From Dactylonectria macrodidyma (lineage: Eukaryota > Ascomycota > Sordariomycetes > Hypocreales > Nectriaceae): a stretch of DNA of 64,000 nucleotides. The stretch lies in NCBI GenBank assembly GCA_020744425.1, contig JAGMUV010000001.1, positions 5,456,001-5,520,000 on the forward strand. The letters are read 5' to 3'. Shown here in pieces: positions 21,997 through 32,063 of the stretch; the first letter of the stretch is position 1; every line of letters starts with the position of its first letter. Under the pieces are notes generated by a model. It was not told the origin of the DNA. It ran no database searches and saw only the letters and a list, made by a program, of their open reading frames with translations. Made by a program: the position numbers and the translations under genes.

Positions 21997-23948
21997 TGCG
22001 CCTACACTGGATCAAAGTGCCACAAGGGATTCTCTATGTTAGGGTCTCTCCAATATTAGCGAAGTGCGGTGATACGAGGTCACTTCAAGTGAAGAGTTTG
22101 AGAGCATCTCACGCTGTGTTAACGTCTCATCAGCCCCGCAAAACGTCAGAGTGCTGCAACCTGGCGGGGCATGCAGTCACAATCAAGCGATGAGTGGCAA
22201 ATGAGCCTAACACCCCACTCAACTTTAAAGCAATTATATCCGGTTGGATGCACCAAGGATTCATTGTTTACTCGATGCTCTCAACCTGCCTATTTTGAGG
22301 CTTTCTGAGTTTACGTATCACAGTGTTCCTGTGTTCTAAGAAGTCAACCTACCCTATACTTGCGAGCTATAGTACTCAAGAACTTGAAGTGATAACATTC
22401 TCTTTCGAGAACAAGCTTCGAAAAGTTGAACAAGAAAATCAAGTAACGAGAGCCGAAATAGGAAGATAAAACTCGGGGATAATCTCATTAAGCTAATCTC
22501 TGAACGATGCTTGAGAGTGTCTCTTGGATACAAAGCATAGCACCCACACCATCGACACTTAGCTTTGCCTCCCAGCGAGAGCAGCTAATTTCAAAGCGCA
22601 CCGGTAGACAAAAGTCAAAACGACTGAACTTCATATTCTCCCCAGCGTTGCTACTCTAGTGTCAGCTTGCGCGGCGTGAATCACATCCCGTCACGCCGTG
22701 ACTGAGCTTGCTCATGGACAGGCTGGCTGGCTGTCGGAGACAAGAGCCACATGCTTTGGAGAGAGAAACATTGAGGATGTGTGACTGCTGTCTCTGATAT
22801 GATGTCCAGGAAAAGTCAGAAGCAAGAGCTACTCATTTTTTATCATCATTCAAAGTGACCAGTCAACAGGAAATTGTGCGCAGTCATTAGGGAAATGTGG
22901 TGTGTATAAGTGCTGGATATCGGACGTTGGCCCGCGCTAATGAATGAATGATTGGGTTACGGAGCACCATGGCACCAAAAGCGTTAAGCTCAAGAAGAGG
23001 GCGTTTGAAGTTAGAATTCTAATAATAATTTGATTGGTATCTGGGTTACTCTTCTGAATCCCTGCTATTCTGTTTCCAGTCGTGAGACTCCACGTCTTTG
23101 GCTCCCGCGATCCCTGAATGGCCACGACCCAACCGCATGCGCCGTTGGAAGAGCTGACCCTGGTCGCACCTTCTTCACACTACGTCATAACAGCCCAAAC
23201 CTGCCGCGTCCAGATTCCGTGAGAACATACACTTGGATGATGGAATCAACGATAACCCATAACGGGGTGGGGGCGTCCTTTCTTCCTTTTCGCTTCACTC
23301 ACCACCGCCACTGCCTTTTCGAATGGAAGTTGCGCCCCAGGGCTTCCTTTCCTGTCTTTATCTTCTACCGCTCCGCCAGCACGTGGCATTCTCTCACTCA
23401 CCTCCTCGAATTTCGACTAACGACACTCGTCAATAATATCAATAATCCTGTATTGCTGCTAATCTTCACTCTTTTCGTCGCCCACCCTGCGTCTCTCCTT
23501 TGGCCTATCTCGCCCCTGTCGCCAATCCTTCCCTTCTAGAACGTCACCCATCACCTCGCTCGCTACCCAGTCCAGACGACAGGGATAACCAAGGAATCGG
23601 CATCGACACCGCGAATAGCTCCCTCCGCCGTCTTCGCCGCCTTCGTGAACCTTGAGACCTTGGTTCCCTCCCACCTACGTCACTCCCTGTATAGTTTCTG
23701 AATCCTGGCACCAGCCTCCAGGGCGTACCGTTGCATCCTATACCTACAAAACCCTACTGGCCCGTTCTCAACCCATCGGTTTGTTCGAACGCCATGCAAG
23801 GGACTAGTTGAGACGTACTTGAATACTTTGTTGCTTGGATCTGAGATATTCCCAGCACTACTTCGTTTGGATCTTGGACCCGACTTGCTGTCACTCTCGA
23901 ATTGTCTACACTATCATTGTCACGGCTATCGGCGATTGGTGACGTGCG
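21997..23948. promoter_or_regulatory. Divergent intergenic region, esterase/thaumatin-like gene
   Basis: 1.95 kb. Left part AT-rich (22200-23000) with no frame worth calling; right part (23270-23740) pyrimidine-rich, likely leader of the thaumatin-like gene. Confidence 0.4.
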
Positions 23949-25242
23949 ATGCTCCCGCAGCCGGATCGTGGGCGCTCTCAACGCGCCTCTTCGAAATGTC
24001 GGCTTTTAACAACCATACTTTCATTTGAATTACTCCTTCGTGGAGTCTGCTCGGAGGGGTTCTCCATCATGCCTCGTATCCTGCCGGCCGGGATAACGCA
24101 TCAAGGCCCACGAATCGGGGTTCCTAAGAGAGATTTAAACGATTCCGAGAACTGGGACGGAAAGATACCAATGATTATCACCAACAATTGTGGTTCCGTC
24201 ATCTGGCCTGGGATCGCAACGCAAGCGGGCACGGGGCCCGGCGTGGGAGGCTTCGAGCTTGCCCAGGGCAAGAGCAGGAGACTCTGGGTCAGCCCGGACT
24301 GGCAGGGTCGCGTTTGGGGTCGCACGAATTGCACTGTCAAAGGGAACTCATGTTCCTGCAAGACGGGAGATTGCCTTGGGAAGTTGGACTGTGAGTTCAG
24401 TGTAAGCCAAATTGCCCTAAACCTAGAGTTTATCGTCGTCTAACTGAGGTCAGGGCGCAACTCCAGCCACTCTGGCTGAATTTAACCTTGCTGGAGGAAT
24501 TCACAACAAACAAACCTTTTACGATATATCTCTTGTTGATGGATACAACCTCCCCATTGGCCTGAAGTATATCCCTGCCAAGAACACAAGCCATATCCCT
24601 CCAAATCTCACCAACTGTATGTGCATTGCGACCCCGGGTTGGATTTACGCCGAAGCCGACACGGGAACCTATTACACAAATTCCTCCTTCCCAGTTCCGC
24701 TAGAGACACATATCAATAATGATATGGCTCGTCGGTGGTGCCCCTGGCGGTATCTTGCCTTCCCTCCCACCAAACCTGGAGACGGAGTCTACCCTTACCC
24801 GGACGACGATATCCAGCGACCCGAATTTGCGCCATGCAAGAGCGCTTGCGCGGCATCAGGTAACGACAAGGACTGCTGTGTGGGTAAGTATCATGATCCC
24901 GATATTTGCAAGCCATCCGATTACAGCAAGGCTGCGAAAGCTATGTGTCCCGACGCGTACAGCTTCGCCTTCGACGACCAAACGTCGACTTTCATCATCC
25001 CCATGGGTGGTGGCTGGGAGATTACCATGTGCCCTAAAGGACGCTCAACTAATATTTTGCGTCAACTGGGAGATGAAATGAACGAGATCGCAAGTTCTGG
25101 GAACCTATCGGATCTGGCCATTCAGCGACTGAGGAACGTCACCTATATCGGAACCGAACGGGACGCCGCAAACGATGTGCGGCCAGTGATGGCAACGCTT
25201 GTATCAAGCGTGCTAGTAGTAGGACTGTGGCAGTTACTGTAA
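23949..25242 (+). CDS. Secreted thaumatin-like protein, probably GPI-anchored
   Basis: PR-5/osmotin-fold protein, 413 aa from two exons, 23949-24401 and 24454-25242, with an intron GTAAGC...GTCAG that rejoins CEFS to GATPATLAEFNL. Thaumatin features: IPMIITNNCGSVIWPGI, GFELAQGKSRRLWV, WQGRVWGRTNC, CKTGDC, ATLAEFNL, CKSACAASGNDKDCC and CPDAYSFAFDDQTSTF, with many Cys for disulfides. The last 17 residues (PVMATLVSSVLVVGLWQLL region) are hydrophobic, as for GPI attachment. The N-terminus is uncertain: a basic stretch then LLTTILSFELLLRGVCS could be the signal peptide. Such proteins act at the cell wall; some bind beta-glucan. Confidence 0.82.
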
Positions 25243-25619
25243 TTGGTGTTGGCTGGTGCCGGGGGTTACTGATGGGTTCAACTTGCCATTGTGCGAGGAT
25301 CAAGGCTGGTTTTCTGTTCCTCAATGACCTTCGGAGCTTGTATATCCGGAACGCTGGTGTCATGATGAGTGGATGTGTTGATGGGCGGCAGGCTGCTCCA
25401 CGACTAGATGAGAGAACGCGTATACCCTTTTCGATAACCTGAAACGAAGATGCTTATTCATGTCTACCTTGTACAAGCTCTATTGCTTGTCTGTCATGAT
25501 CCGTACCTACCTACCCAACCATTTTGGTCTGCCATCTCGTTAGATGTGACGAAGCCTCGTCTCTAGGCCATTCCCGCATGTAAGCAGTGCAATATCCACA
25601 TGACTCTCTAACGCTGCCT
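25243..25619. other. Convergent intergenic region
   Basis: 377 bp between two stop codons; presumed 3' UTRs. Nothing else seen. Confidence 0.45.
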
Positions 25620-26429
25620 CTACCTCTTCTTCTCCTTCCTCCTCCTCTCCCACTCAGCACGCTCCTCGTCGTCACTCCCGCTGAACTCAGCATCATCATC
25701 GCTCTCATCCTCAACAGTCTGCGACTTCTGGCCAGTCGCACCATTGTCCTCGACGGGGATGAAGTCGCCGGCGTTTTGGTTGGTGAACTCGTGCTTCTGG
25801 ATGAGCTCGCGCAGCTCCGTGTTGCGGGGATCGACGAGCTGGTAGGCGGTCAGGCGTGCCTTGTTCCTGGCTCGCGTATTAGAGCCTGCCTCGAGCATCA
25901 TCTCGATCAGGGCGAAGCCGAAGGAGCGCTGGGCCGGGGGCTCCGAGTTGAGCCAGCGGACGGCTGTGTGCAGTGGGGTGTCGCCTTCGAGGCGGTTGAC
26001 GGGGTCGCATTCGAAGTCGGGCTGGTCGAGGAGGAGGTCGATGATGTCGTCTGAGAGGCGGAGGATTAGCTACGCCTGGTGGCTTGTTTCCATCGATCCG
26101 CCTGTTGGGTTCAAGAGAGGCAGACAGTGGAACGCGGGGGCGGGGAGGAGACGCTAGAGGAGACATACAGTTTCCGCGAGAGGCGGCTTCATGATAGAGG
26201 TGGTTGCCCATGATGGTGGTCGTTTGGTTGAGCAGCTTTGTGATTTCGGCGTCGGACTTGCCCTTGAGGCACTCGTTGAGGAGGTCTGTGTTGTCGCGGC
26301 GACAGGCCTCGATCAGGAGCTCCTTGATTGAGGCACCCTGCAATTGCGACGGTGTCTTAGTGTCATATACTGTGACGGGTGAGCGGGAGGAAAGGGTGTC
26401 CCTACATCGTGCTCCTCGTCTGCAGCCAT
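25620..26429 (-). CDS. Small ankyrin-repeat protein
   Basis: 207 aa from three exons, 26429-26406, 26337-26169 and 26050-25620. The first exon (MAADEEHD) is short and was chosen because it splices in phase to GASIKELLIEACRRDN. Ankyrin-like helices: IKELLIEACRRDNTDLLNECL, IMGNHLYHEAASRGNYDIIDLLL, and GDTPLHTAVRW...FALIEMMLEAGSN. The C-terminus is a highly acidic then basic tail (DESDDDAEFSGSDDEE, ending KEKKR), suggesting a nuclear or scaffold role. Ankyrin repeats bind other proteins; the partner is unknown. It is divergent from the Pol III subunit gene. Confidence 0.85.
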
Positions 26430-27105
26430 CGTCGCTGCGGTTTGACTGGGGAAAATGTGTCGAGGCTGGACTTTGCCTCCTCAGATATGCTCTTTGCGAT
26501 ACAGGGGGAGCGGGGTAGTGTCTCTCTTGGGGTGAGGCGAGAGAGGTTGCTTAGGCACAGTCGATGTCGTGGAACAGAGGGTTAGTTACCTGGATGGTGG
26601 GTGGCAGTGGGCAAAGCCACCCGCCCAACACTCAAGTGAGATTGGTTGCCTTTGCTTGAGGCTGTGACGGCCTAAGGAGGGAGGTGGGTTTCACTGGCGC
26701 CTGCGCTGTCCTTACAGCGGACACTGCGCTGGAAGGGCTGACGCGATAGCGGGGACACACCGCTAACGACCACGAGGCTTCAAGCGCATGGGCTACGGTA
26801 GATCACTAAGGCATCATGCACAATACCCCACCAATGGCTCAGCACAAGGGCCGGGAAATTTTCCAATGGGGGCCGAAACGCAACGCAACGCAACCTTGAA
26901 CATCACCGACTGACCGACCGGCGACTGACGCAGTGACGAGTGCATGAAACAAATTTTGGTGTTCGCATACCTGAAACCGAACGGCGCTTAGTCCCTTATA
27001 CGACGCAAGCCCCAAGTCTCCCGCACAGAGCCAAGCGTAGCCATGCTACTCTGTAAGAGAACCCCCCTCAAACCCATCCGTCTCTCCCTCCCATCGTGGC
27101 TGACC
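26430..27105. promoter_or_regulatory. Divergent promoter region, ankyrin gene / RPC11
   Basis: 676 bp between two outward-reading genes. No clear TATA box; several GACTGACC-type short repeats near 26905-26935. Confidence 0.4.
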
Positions 27106-27453
27106 ATGGCGACAACTCGCTTCCTTCCAGTCTGCCCCCATTGCGCCAATATCCTCACCGTGTCCCTGACCAACACACGAACCAACCGCCTCGAGTGCCG
27201 CACCTGCCCCTTCGAGCACCAGATCACCGAGCCCGTCTACTCGCGCCGCGTCTACGAGCGGGTCGAGAGGGAGGACGTCTTTGGCGGACCGGGCGCCTGG
27301 GACAATGCGCAAAAGGGTCGCGTCCAGTGCCCTGCCGAGGGGTGCAACGGCGACGAGGCCGCCTTCTTCCAGGTGCAGATCCGCAGTGCCGATGAGCCCA
27401 TGACGAGTTTCTACAAATGCATGACTTGCGGCAACCGGTGGAGAGAAAACTAG
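27106..27453 (+). CDS. RPC11: RNA polymerase III subunit C11 (TFIIS-like)
   Basis: 115 aa, single exon; start MATTRFLPVCPHC at 27106 rather than the in-frame ATG at 27043, which would add a poorly conserved extension. The N-terminal zinc ribbon has CPHC and CRTC; the C-terminal TFIIS-like ribbon has CPAEGC and CMTCGNRW. The absolutely conserved RNA-cleavage hairpin QIRSADEP, whose D-E pair reaches the active site, is present. The subunit gives Pol III intrinsic transcript cleavage and is needed for termination and re-initiation on tRNA and 5S genes. It is tail-to-tail with MED31. Confidence 0.96.
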   Translation: MATTRFLPVCPHCANILTVSLTNTRTNRLECRTCPFEHQITEPVYSRRVYERVEREDVFGGPGAWDNAQKGRVQCPAEGCNGDEAAFFQVQIRSADEPMTSFYKCMTCGNRWREN

Positions 27454-27793
27454 TTTTTAGGTTCGTCGAGGGGGGGTCTTTCGAGGAGGATCATCTCTCG
27501 AATCGAGGGCGTTGTTTGTGCGAGGAGAATGGAGTTGCTGGTTTGCGTTTTCGGAATGTCATGGATTCTCGCCTGCGGTTCTCATGTCGTGGTTTGTCGT
27601 CTTGGTCGTGATTGTAGTGATTCTTGGTGATGCAACCAGGAGAATGGCTCGCCTATTCCACGCCGCTGATCCACCTGGCCAAGTCTACTTCAAAAGGCGT
27701 AGTTTGTGGTAGTATTGCAGTCGGTTTTCGAGTTCCCGGTTTCTCTATCGTATCGTATCCTGTAGAAAGCCGTTGTAGATGTTGCTCTAGCAA
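27454..27793. other. Convergent intergenic region
   Basis: 340 bp between the RPC11 and MED31 stops; presumed 3' UTRs. Confidence 0.45.
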
Positions 27794-28259
27794 TCACTCG
27801 CGGTGCCATTCCACCGACGCCTTCATGCCCTCCTCCACTAGCCGCTGCACGACGTCCGGGCTCATGATTTGCTGACGAAACAATTCCTGCTGTAGAAGCT
27901 CGAGGTGGCGCAACGTCGGGCCCGGGTATGTCAGATACTTGAGATATGGAGGCTGGTTCCAGTACTGGAGGTAAGCTAAGTAGGCGACGAAGGCGGGTTG
28001 GTTGAGCAGCTTTTGGGAGGCGAGATGGTTGAGGTAGTAAGGGTTGGCGAGGGATTGGACGAACTGTGCACAGAGAACACAAGTGTGAGCGAGGCATTGT
28101 TTGGTTGAGGTATCATCTCGACGGATTGGAAGGGGCAGAACGGACCTCGAGCTCAATCTCGAATCTTGAGAAGCCGCCGTACTTGGGCTCTGTGTCGGCT
28201 GAGACAGGCGCGGAAGACGGCGAGCCCATCACGACATCTTGGGACCCATCAGTAGCCAT
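27794..28259 (-). CDS. MED31: Mediator complex subunit 31 (Soh1)
   Basis: 127 aa from two exons, 28259-28146 and 28063-27794, joining FEIELE to FVQSLANPYYLNHLA. The Soh1 domain is unmistakable: FVQSLANPYYLNHLA, FVAYLAYLQYW and PPYLKYLTYPGPTLRHLELLQ. MED31 is a conserved subunit of the Mediator middle module that bridges activators and RNA polymerase II. The N-terminal ~30 residues are variable and acidic. Confidence 0.96.
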
Positions 28260-28924
28260 ACTGGGCGAGTGATAAATGATGCACTTTGCGAGCGGTGATG
28301 AGTTCGTTGTTTGTGTTGACGGGTTGGTGGAGTCACGAGAAGTCGCTGTAGTCGAGGCGTGCAGATGCTAAACATTGCGGCCGAAGATCTGGTCCCTGCA
28401 GGTGAATCAAGAGCATGGACCCACTTAAAGTACGTACGTCATGTACACTTTGACGATGGACTGCTTCGTGCATCCTGCATGGAGATACACGCATTGGCAA
28501 CGCGTCTTTCGGGGCTGATGGCGACCCGGTCGTTCTAGACCAACAGAGGTGTATATCGGCTTGCCTATGCATGATGTGGCCTATTGGATCGCTGGGTCAA
28601 TGAGCGTCGAAGATCGCCGACTCTATAAGTGAGGACTACTAGCTATAACTACACGCTGTCCACGACAATGGAGCTCTGCTATTTCAGCGATAAGAGGTAT
28701 GGGAGGAATACTCAAAGCACATGCTTCACGGTTGCTTCTGCGTCATTACAGGCACCGCGATGTGGACCAGAGAGAGGGGTCCACGCAAAGGCACAGCGAT
28801 TCATCGCATTCATAGAGGACATCTCTAGCTTGCACTTGTTGAAACGTGAGAGACAAAATGATGGGCTACTTCAGTTCGAAGTGACAGGCGAATGGGATAT
28901 GTGCGTAGTCTTGTCGCAGGGTTC

Positions 28925-28947
28925 CGGGAAGCTAGCCTAGCTTCCCG
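28925..28947. repeat. Perfect 11-bp inverted repeat with 1-nt spacer
   Basis: CGGGAAGCTAG, then C, then CTAGCTTCCCG. A near-perfect palindrome of 23 bp in non-coding DNA; it could be a hairpin or a transposition relic. Confidence 0.8.
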
Positions 28948-29041
28948 TATTATCACCGAGGGATTGCAACACCTGCCTGGGAGCGGGCAGTTAAAGTGGT
29001 TCAAGATGGCAGCACACGAGCATCACGTATCATCCACATTA

Positions 29042-29329
29042 CGGAGGACCATTTCAAAAGTCTTTGCTGGCGCGCAAGCCACATTCCACCTTTTCTTATT
29101 AAAAGAACATAAAATACATCTTATAAACATTAGTACTAAAAGAGGCCCTATATTATAACATACTTAGCCCACTAGCTAGCTATAATATCAGCCGAACATC
29201 ACTAAAGCTACAGTGGATTTAGTGGATATTAGCCTGTAATGATATGAGGCTGAATGTACTGTTAAGTATCTAGCAGGGATTCGAAGGTGTGGTGTCAGCG
29301 TGGGCAAAGACTTTTGAAATGGTCCTCCG
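29042..29329. mobile_element. MITE-like element with 26-bp terminal inverted repeats and TA flanks
   Basis: The left end 29042-29067 (starting CGGAGGACCATTTC) is the exact reverse complement of 29304-29329. Both ends are flanked by TA (29040-29041 and 29330-29331), the target duplication expected of Tc1/mariner-type transposition. The 236-bp interior is AT-rich and has no long open frame, so it is non-autonomous. Assignment rests on structure alone; no related transposase is in the window. Confidence 0.72.
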
Positions 29330-29363
29330 TAGTTCATGGGAATTTTGGGTTTAGAGAAGCATA

Positions 29364-29482
29364 AACATCCTGACATAAGAAATCTAACATTCTCCCACGC
29401 CCAATAGAACATCCTGACAAAAGTAATCTAATAATCATCCAACGACCCAATTGAACATCCTGACATAAGAAATCTAACATTC
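29364..29482. repeat. Three direct repeats of about 28 bp, period 44-46 bp
   Basis: AACATCCTGACATAAGAAAT (and the following TCTAACATT) recurs at 29364, 29408 (diverged) and 29454; copies 1 and 3 are identical over about 28 bp. They lie about 35 bp beyond the MITE-like element. Confidence 0.8.
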
Positions 29483-29754
29483 GCAAGGAACCCCCCACAG
29501 CCCAACAGCGCTCCATCTTCCTTCCCGCAGCGCTCTCGCCAGAATAGGCCATCTTTCTCACACTCTCCCCTCCTACACTACTTGTGCTTATTTTGACCGA
29601 CCGGTATCAATCACCTGACCCATCGAATTTCTTTGTGCACATATTCCCGTCCTTGGGTCTTCCCGTGCTGCTCATCTCGGAACTCTGGAAATTGAAGCTC
29701 GGATGATGAAGTCATCATCTGACAACCAACGATTCTTATGACTTGATCTGTGTC

Positions 29755-29860
29755 TTGGAGTCATTGACCTGACAGATCTAACAGTCCTAACAGACCTGAC
29801 TGACCTGGCTGATCGGACTGACCTAGCTGACTTAGCAGACTTGATTGACCTGGCAGGCCG
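29755..29860 (-). repeat. Short tandem repeat coding SxR motifs
   Basis: Imperfect 9-nt units (GACCTGACT-like on the plus strand) encode the S-K/V/A-R/S repeats in the C-terminal tail of the kinase. Confidence 0.75.
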
Positions 29861-30977
29861 TCGGCGCCCAGTTCCGGAAGATGCCATTCGATCAGACAAT
29901 GCCCGAACCGCTTGTGGGCTTATCTGTGATCGCTGTACTCCCCGGCTGAGTTGTGTCAGTGAAGAATCTCCCAACTGGAATTCCACGGCTTTCGTCGGTG
30001 TCCAGTCCATAGGAGTAAGCTGTGTAGGCGCCGCAGAGTAGACCAGTGTCGTCTCGCGTATTTCACCCGGGAACGACGGAAAGCCTCCAGACAGCGACAA
30101 CGCGTGACCGACATGTGCATTTTGCATGGAAATGCGACCTTGCTGGCAATGGAAGAGCGATAGAAGCTGAGACGCCTCGGGACGCTGCTCAGCATCTTGA
30201 GCAAGCATTGGGGCAATCTGAGGGCGACGTTCTGTCAGAAGTGCCTGGACGCTTTGTCGCCAGTTCGGAGGTTGATCAAATGAAGCTTGAGCTGTTGCCA
30301 CGGCTTGAGGGTCGGCCAGACACTCGGCGTAGGTGACACCAAGCGAATATATGTCGACCTTTGTTGTCTGGGGACCAACGGCCATTATCTCTGGCGCGGA
30401 ATACCAGTATGTACCCATCGTGGTCTTTGATGCATCGATGTCGTTGGCAATTCCGAAATCTGTAAGAAGAAACTTGTCGCCTTGATACAGAATGTTTTCT
30501 GGCTTTATATCTCGATGGATTATCCCCCCGAGTGGACGTGTTCGAGTGCAAACAGCATCTGGTACAACATCCTGTTGGCTAGGACTGGCGCTGCCCCTTT
30601 GCTTTGAGTCGTGGGCCGCTTCATCAGGGCTCGGAGGCTTCCTTCGTACACTGGCATGAAGATCTCAACTACTCCTCCAGTTGGTAATGCTCGGACGCCC
30701 AAGTATGGCACAATATGATCCTGTTGCAATGATTAGCGTATGGTATGGAAGGTATGGCGGGGAATGGGAACACACGTGGGATGCTTTCTTCACTAACGTC
30801 ACCTCTCTCTGGATTCTCCCTTTGAATTGGTCCTCATTGAGTATCTTCCACCACCGTATGGGTTGGAACCGACAGACTTTACGGGCGAAATGGTCACCGG
30901 TGTGCAGATCAACAACCTCGTGCACACTTCCCTGTGCTCCTTCTCCAAGGTCTTGGATATACACATGCCTGATCTTG

Positions 30978-31021
30978 GTGTCTCGCTCAGGTTGGTTGGT
31001 GTCTCGCTCAGGTTGGTTGGT
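30978..31021 (-). repeat. 21-nt tandem duplication in the kinase gene
   Basis: Two exact copies of a 21-nt unit encode NQPERDT twice in the linker between the FHA and kinase domains. Confidence 0.85.
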
Positions 31022-31639
31022 GTCTTCTCCACCGGGGTTGAAAGCCTCGCCAGTATCTGCCGATGTAAGCCACTGCTTCTTCAAGGCATGGAGTTGTGCA
31101 GAAGTGGCCTGGTACCACTGGAGGTGTTTGGGCATTCTGCGAACGAGCTCGAGCCTTTCGGCGAACAAGGCAGGCTTGTCTCCATCGCTTTGCAAATGTC
31201 GTGGTACGAGGCGAAAATTAGCCCGGCCAATTGTTATGATGTACTCGCGGTCATATCGCACAACACATTGCCGAGGAGACGTCCATAGTTGGTCGACCTC
31301 ATTCTGCCCGATGTGGAAGAGTTCTGTCTTATTAACCTTGGATATGTCGTGGAGAAGGAGCTCTCCAGTTGTGGGATGGAAGTCGAAATAGCAATGGTCG
31401 GCGGTTGAAAAGAGGTCATCGCGGAGTATGATGTCGCTTGTGGCCATGTGACCAAATGTCACGAGACGGTCGGGGACTTTTGCAACCTGATTGAGCCCGA
31501 TCCTTAAGTAACGGACCGAAGGATTGAAAGGGTCACCACGCAGTCGGCTTTGATTGGTATCATCATCGACTATGGCTTTGGCGCAACGATCCCCGGGTTG
31601 CGGGACGAGGTAGAAGACAGTCCCAGGCTCATGGAACAT

Positions 31640-32063
31640 TTCGGCGGCATCAGATGTAAGAAGAGGATAAATTTGACGAACTACCGAAAACTTAGATGGT
31701 CCGAGAAAGGAAAGGGAGATGGGGAGAGTTATCCAGAGCCATAGACGATGCGTCACAGCACAGCTATACAGCTACACCACTACATATCCGGTAGCCAGGG
31801 GCATTTGCTCTTTGTGTAAAAAGGCAATATTATGTAGATAACCGGCACGCCTCCTCCGGTGTGGCTGGACAGTGGAGTTTCACCACTTTCTTTGTCCCTT
31901 TCCTTCCCTGGCTTCCACCACTCTCCTCGTCGCCACCTCCCCCATCTCCCCTTACCTCCATTCGGTCTCTCTTGCTTCACTGCCATCTTCTATGTTACTC
32001 TGTTTGCTTCGAGTTATCATTTACAAGTTCTTGAAACCCAAATCACTCTGGAATCTCACCGAC
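31640..32063. promoter_or_regulatory. Divergent promoter region, kinase / orphan basic protein
   Basis: 424 bp between two outward-reading genes. The right half is pyrimidine-rich and probably a leader. The open frame of the right-hand gene extends to 31872, but its first 64 residues look like leader translation. Confidence 0.45.

Larger units (their letters stand above)
28260..29671. other. Gene-free region with MITE-like element and direct repeats
   Basis: 1.4 kb between the MED31 promoter and the kinase 3' end. It holds a palindrome (28925-28947), a MITE-like element (29042-29329) and three direct repeats (29364-29482), listed separately. No coding frame supported. Confidence 0.5.
29672..31639 (-). 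pseudogene. FHA-domain Ser/Thr protein kinase, reading frame interrupted at a G6 run
   Basis: Reads M-FHEPGTVFYLVPQPG from 31639; a 68-bp intron (30790-30723, GTGTGT...CAACAG) joins KKASH to DHIVPYLGV. FHA-like domain about 43-150 (LVTFGHMATSDIILRDD, then TADHCYFDFHPTTGELLLHDIS). The kinase has the Gly loop GEGAQGSVHEV (about 232), Lys254 (HFARK), HRDIKPEN, TDFGIAND and GTYWYSAPE, so the catalytic residues are present. After EHVHSGG the frame hits TAA (30522-30520), and the kinase continues in the -1 frame as IIHRDIKPEN. No plausible intron bridges this. The C-terminal tail is Ser/Arg-rich with SxR repeats. FHA plus kinase recalls Rad53/Chk2, but no orthology is claimed. Either a pseudogene, a one-base sequence error, or -1 frameshifting (see findings). 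Start codon is tentative. Confidence 0.75.

Noticed and set aside
30276..30551. 91-aa minus-strand frame over the kinase core
   Set aside because: Out-of-frame shadow; the true kinase residues (HRD, DFG, APE) are in another frame.
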